Positions 62,864-64,000 of a stretch of DNA of 64,000 nucleotides are shown here, one piece after another; the stretch's first letter is position 1; each line of letters begins with the position of its first letter. The notes under the pieces are model-generated. The model had not been told where the DNA came from, made no database searches, and saw nothing but the letters and a program-made list of their open reading frames with translations. The DNA comes from JAGPUQ01 sp050179115 (lineage in GTDB: Bacteria; Pseudomonadota; Gammaproteobacteria; Pseudomonadales; Porticoccaceae): contig JBFXFL010000004.1 in assembly GCA_050179115.1 (NCBI GenBank), forward strand, positions 1 through 64,000, in the 5' to 3' direction. A program made the translations under genes and the position numbers.

Positions 62864-63075
62864 GACTCCATCTCCCGGCGTTTTCCGCCGTGTGTGTGCG
62901 ATCCACGACTTCGCTGCAATACTTCGTTGCTTTCCGCCAATACGCTATTGCGAGCGCCCAGTAAGCGCTTTTACCTGACGCCCTTTACACTTCGTTTACA
63001 ACGGCATCTTATTTGCGAATTCAAACCTACAACTTTTGTGCCAGGACTGCTGCAGTCATGGTTCTGCCAGCGCGG

Positions 63076-63501
63076 TCAGTGTTTCTGGCTCCCACCGGGG
63101 GGCGTCACTTCGCTTGCCGATGGCGGTTTGCGCGTGCGCTTGACGGCGGGACGCTCGGCCGTCGCATCCACCATGGTTTTGCTGGCCAGGGCGCGGCGCA
63201 ACTGGGCGATCTCGGCCGTCAGGCCGGCGAGTCCGTCCTCGACTTCGCCCAGGCGGTCGCGCACATCCAGGATGTCGCCGCGCGAAGGCATGTTGAAAGC
63301 AGCCAACTGTTGGCCGATCAGCTCGGAAATCATGTGCTGGGCGTGCAGCCATTCCTGAAACAGGTGCCCGAACGTCTTGCCGAACTTCTCGTCCGCCATG
63401 GCGTCCGTCAGCATCTCGCTCCATTGCTTTTCCGACTTCTGATACCACTCGCGCCACATCCGCATGGGTTCCAGCAGGCGGTCTTCCCGTTTGTCGCTCA
63501 T
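63076..63501 (-). CDS. Short PHA synthase subunit (PhaE/PhaR-like)
   Basis: A 141-residue protein of helices: WREWYQKSEKQWSEMLTDAM, FQEWLHAQHMISELIGQQL and FNMPSRGDILDVRDRLGEVE, then a coiled coil and a basic tail KRTRKPPSASE. The (N)MPSRxDI...RxxxLE pattern is shared with PhaR and with the C-terminus of PhaE, the partners of class IV and class III synthases. At 141 residues it is much shorter than PhaE (about 360) and nearer PhaR. It lies between the PadR gene and phaC and overlaps the former by four bases. Confidence 0.75.
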   Translation of the reverse strand: MSDKREDRLLEPMRMWREWYQKSEKQWSEMLTDAMADEKFGKTFGHLFQEWLHAQHMISELIGQQLAAFNMPSRGDILDVRDRLGEVEDGLAGLTAEIAQLRRALASKTMVDATAERPAVKRTRKPPSASEVTPPGGSQKH

Positions 63502-63965
63502 GTTTTATCTCCTGACTTGGGTTTTCCGGTTCGTGAGCGGCGCACTGCGGCCGGAGGAGGGGGCGCAGCCTCACCTCGGGTCGTGCGCCCACTCGGTCGG
63601 TCGGAGGCGCCGATAAAGGCGTCGAGTGTCCTGCGGTGAAAATCGAGCAGCGTCATCCAGTTGTCAAGGAAGAGCTTGCCGGCAAGGGTGAGACTGTACA
63701 TGCGTCGGGCCGGACCACCCGCGGAGGTGTCCCACAGCGAGGAAATCAGTCCAAGACTTTCCATCTGCCGCAACGTGCGGTAGAGCGAGCCGGTGTTGTA
63801 GCGCCCGAATCCGGCGTCTTCCAGGCGCTGCGCGAGCTCATAACCATAGCCCGACCAGTCCTTGAGCATCGCCAGCAAATGCGCGGTCAGCATTTCCCCG
63901 GGAAGTCGCGGTCCATTGCCTTCGCTATCCGGTCCCGGCGGATTGTTTTTGGAACTCGATGCCAT
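63498..63965 (-). CDS. phaQ: PadR family regulator, PhaQ-like
   Basis: A 155-residue repressor with the PadR winged helix: MLTAHLLAMLKDWSGYGYELAQRLE and YNTGSLYRTLRQMESLGLISS. In Bacillus a protein of this family, PhaQ, senses polyhydroxybutyrate and represses pha genes; its place before the PhaR-like gene and phaC suggests the same role here, by inference. The alanine/proline-rich C-terminus is probably disordered. The ATG at 63965 is weakly supported; the promoter is cut by the window edge. Confidence 0.75.
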   Translation of the reverse strand: MASSSKNNPPGPDSEGNGPRLPGEMLTAHLLAMLKDWSGYGYELAQRLEDAGFGRYNTGSLYRTLRQMESLGLISSLWDTSAGGPARRMYSLTLAGKLFLDNWMTLLDFHRRTLDAFIGASDRPSGRTTRGEAAPPPPAAVRRSRTGKPKSGDKT

Positions 63966-64000
63966 GGTGATCTCGTCAGCTAAATTCAGGTTGACATTTA

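Noticed and set aside
1..64000. CRISPR arrays, rRNA and tRNA genes
   Set aside because: No regularly spaced direct repeats of 25-40 bases, no rRNA-like sequence and no cloverleaf with TTCGA arm that I could recognise in the gaps.

Overview
The window is a GC-rich gammaproteobacterial chromosome segment. No rRNA, tRNA, CRISPR array, phage or plasmid gene was recognised. Gene order resembles Pseudomonas in several blocks: polA-thrB-znuA/zur-znuCB, the coxBA-ctaG-coxC-SURF1-ctaAB-SCO cluster, typA-thiI-glnA-ntrBC-secB-grxC, and gpmI-envC-ctp-hisF. A PPi-type phosphofructokinase and a compact PHA synthase operon are less Pseudomonas-like. I infer a Pseudomonas-related or other deep gammaproteobacterium; the genus cannot be set from sequence reading alone.

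Layout. 0-8 kb: N-terminus of polA, thrB, an inserted DUF1302/DUF1329 pair of visibly lower GC, then the zinc uptake genes znuA and zur-znuC-znuB. 8-17 kb: a complete aa3/caa3-type cytochrome c oxidase cluster with heme A synthesis (ctaA, ctaB) and assembly factors (SCO, SURF1, CtaG), read leftwards. 17-23.4 kb: a FabY-like ketoacyl synthase, a GlxA-type regulator, a VOC protein, a patatin and a PPi-type phosphofructokinase.

23.5-26.7 kb: the most unusual part. Three attC-like integron recombination sites separate four cassette-type genes or gene remnants (HNH nuclease, 5'-truncated higB with intact higA, an unknown gene cut by an in-frame TAA, and a pyrimidine-dimer glycosylase). All are on the minus strand and no integrase gene is visible, so this looks like a small integrase-less attC cluster (CALIN).

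27-41 kb: mpl with a small operon, peptidoglycan and tRNA housekeeping genes (dtd, pip, typA, thiI), SDR enzymes and an outer-membrane barrel protein. 41-47 kb: nitrogen control, with glnA behind a clear sigma-54 promoter, ntrB and ntrC, and a near-perfect NtrC dyad just upstream of ntrB. 47-52.5 kb: secB-grxC-rhodanese, gpmI-envC-ctp. 52.5-61 kb: hisF, then a tight leftward housekeeping run nrdR-ribD-ribE-ribB-ribH-nusB-thiL-pgpA and glyA. 61-64 kb: a GNAT acetyltransferase and a PHA operon encoding a PadR repressor, a short synthase subunit and a class III/IV synthase.

Most genes form tight operons with 4-17 base overlaps. Several start codons were moved inward from the longest reading frame because ribosome binding sites, signal peptides or family N-termini support the shorter form.
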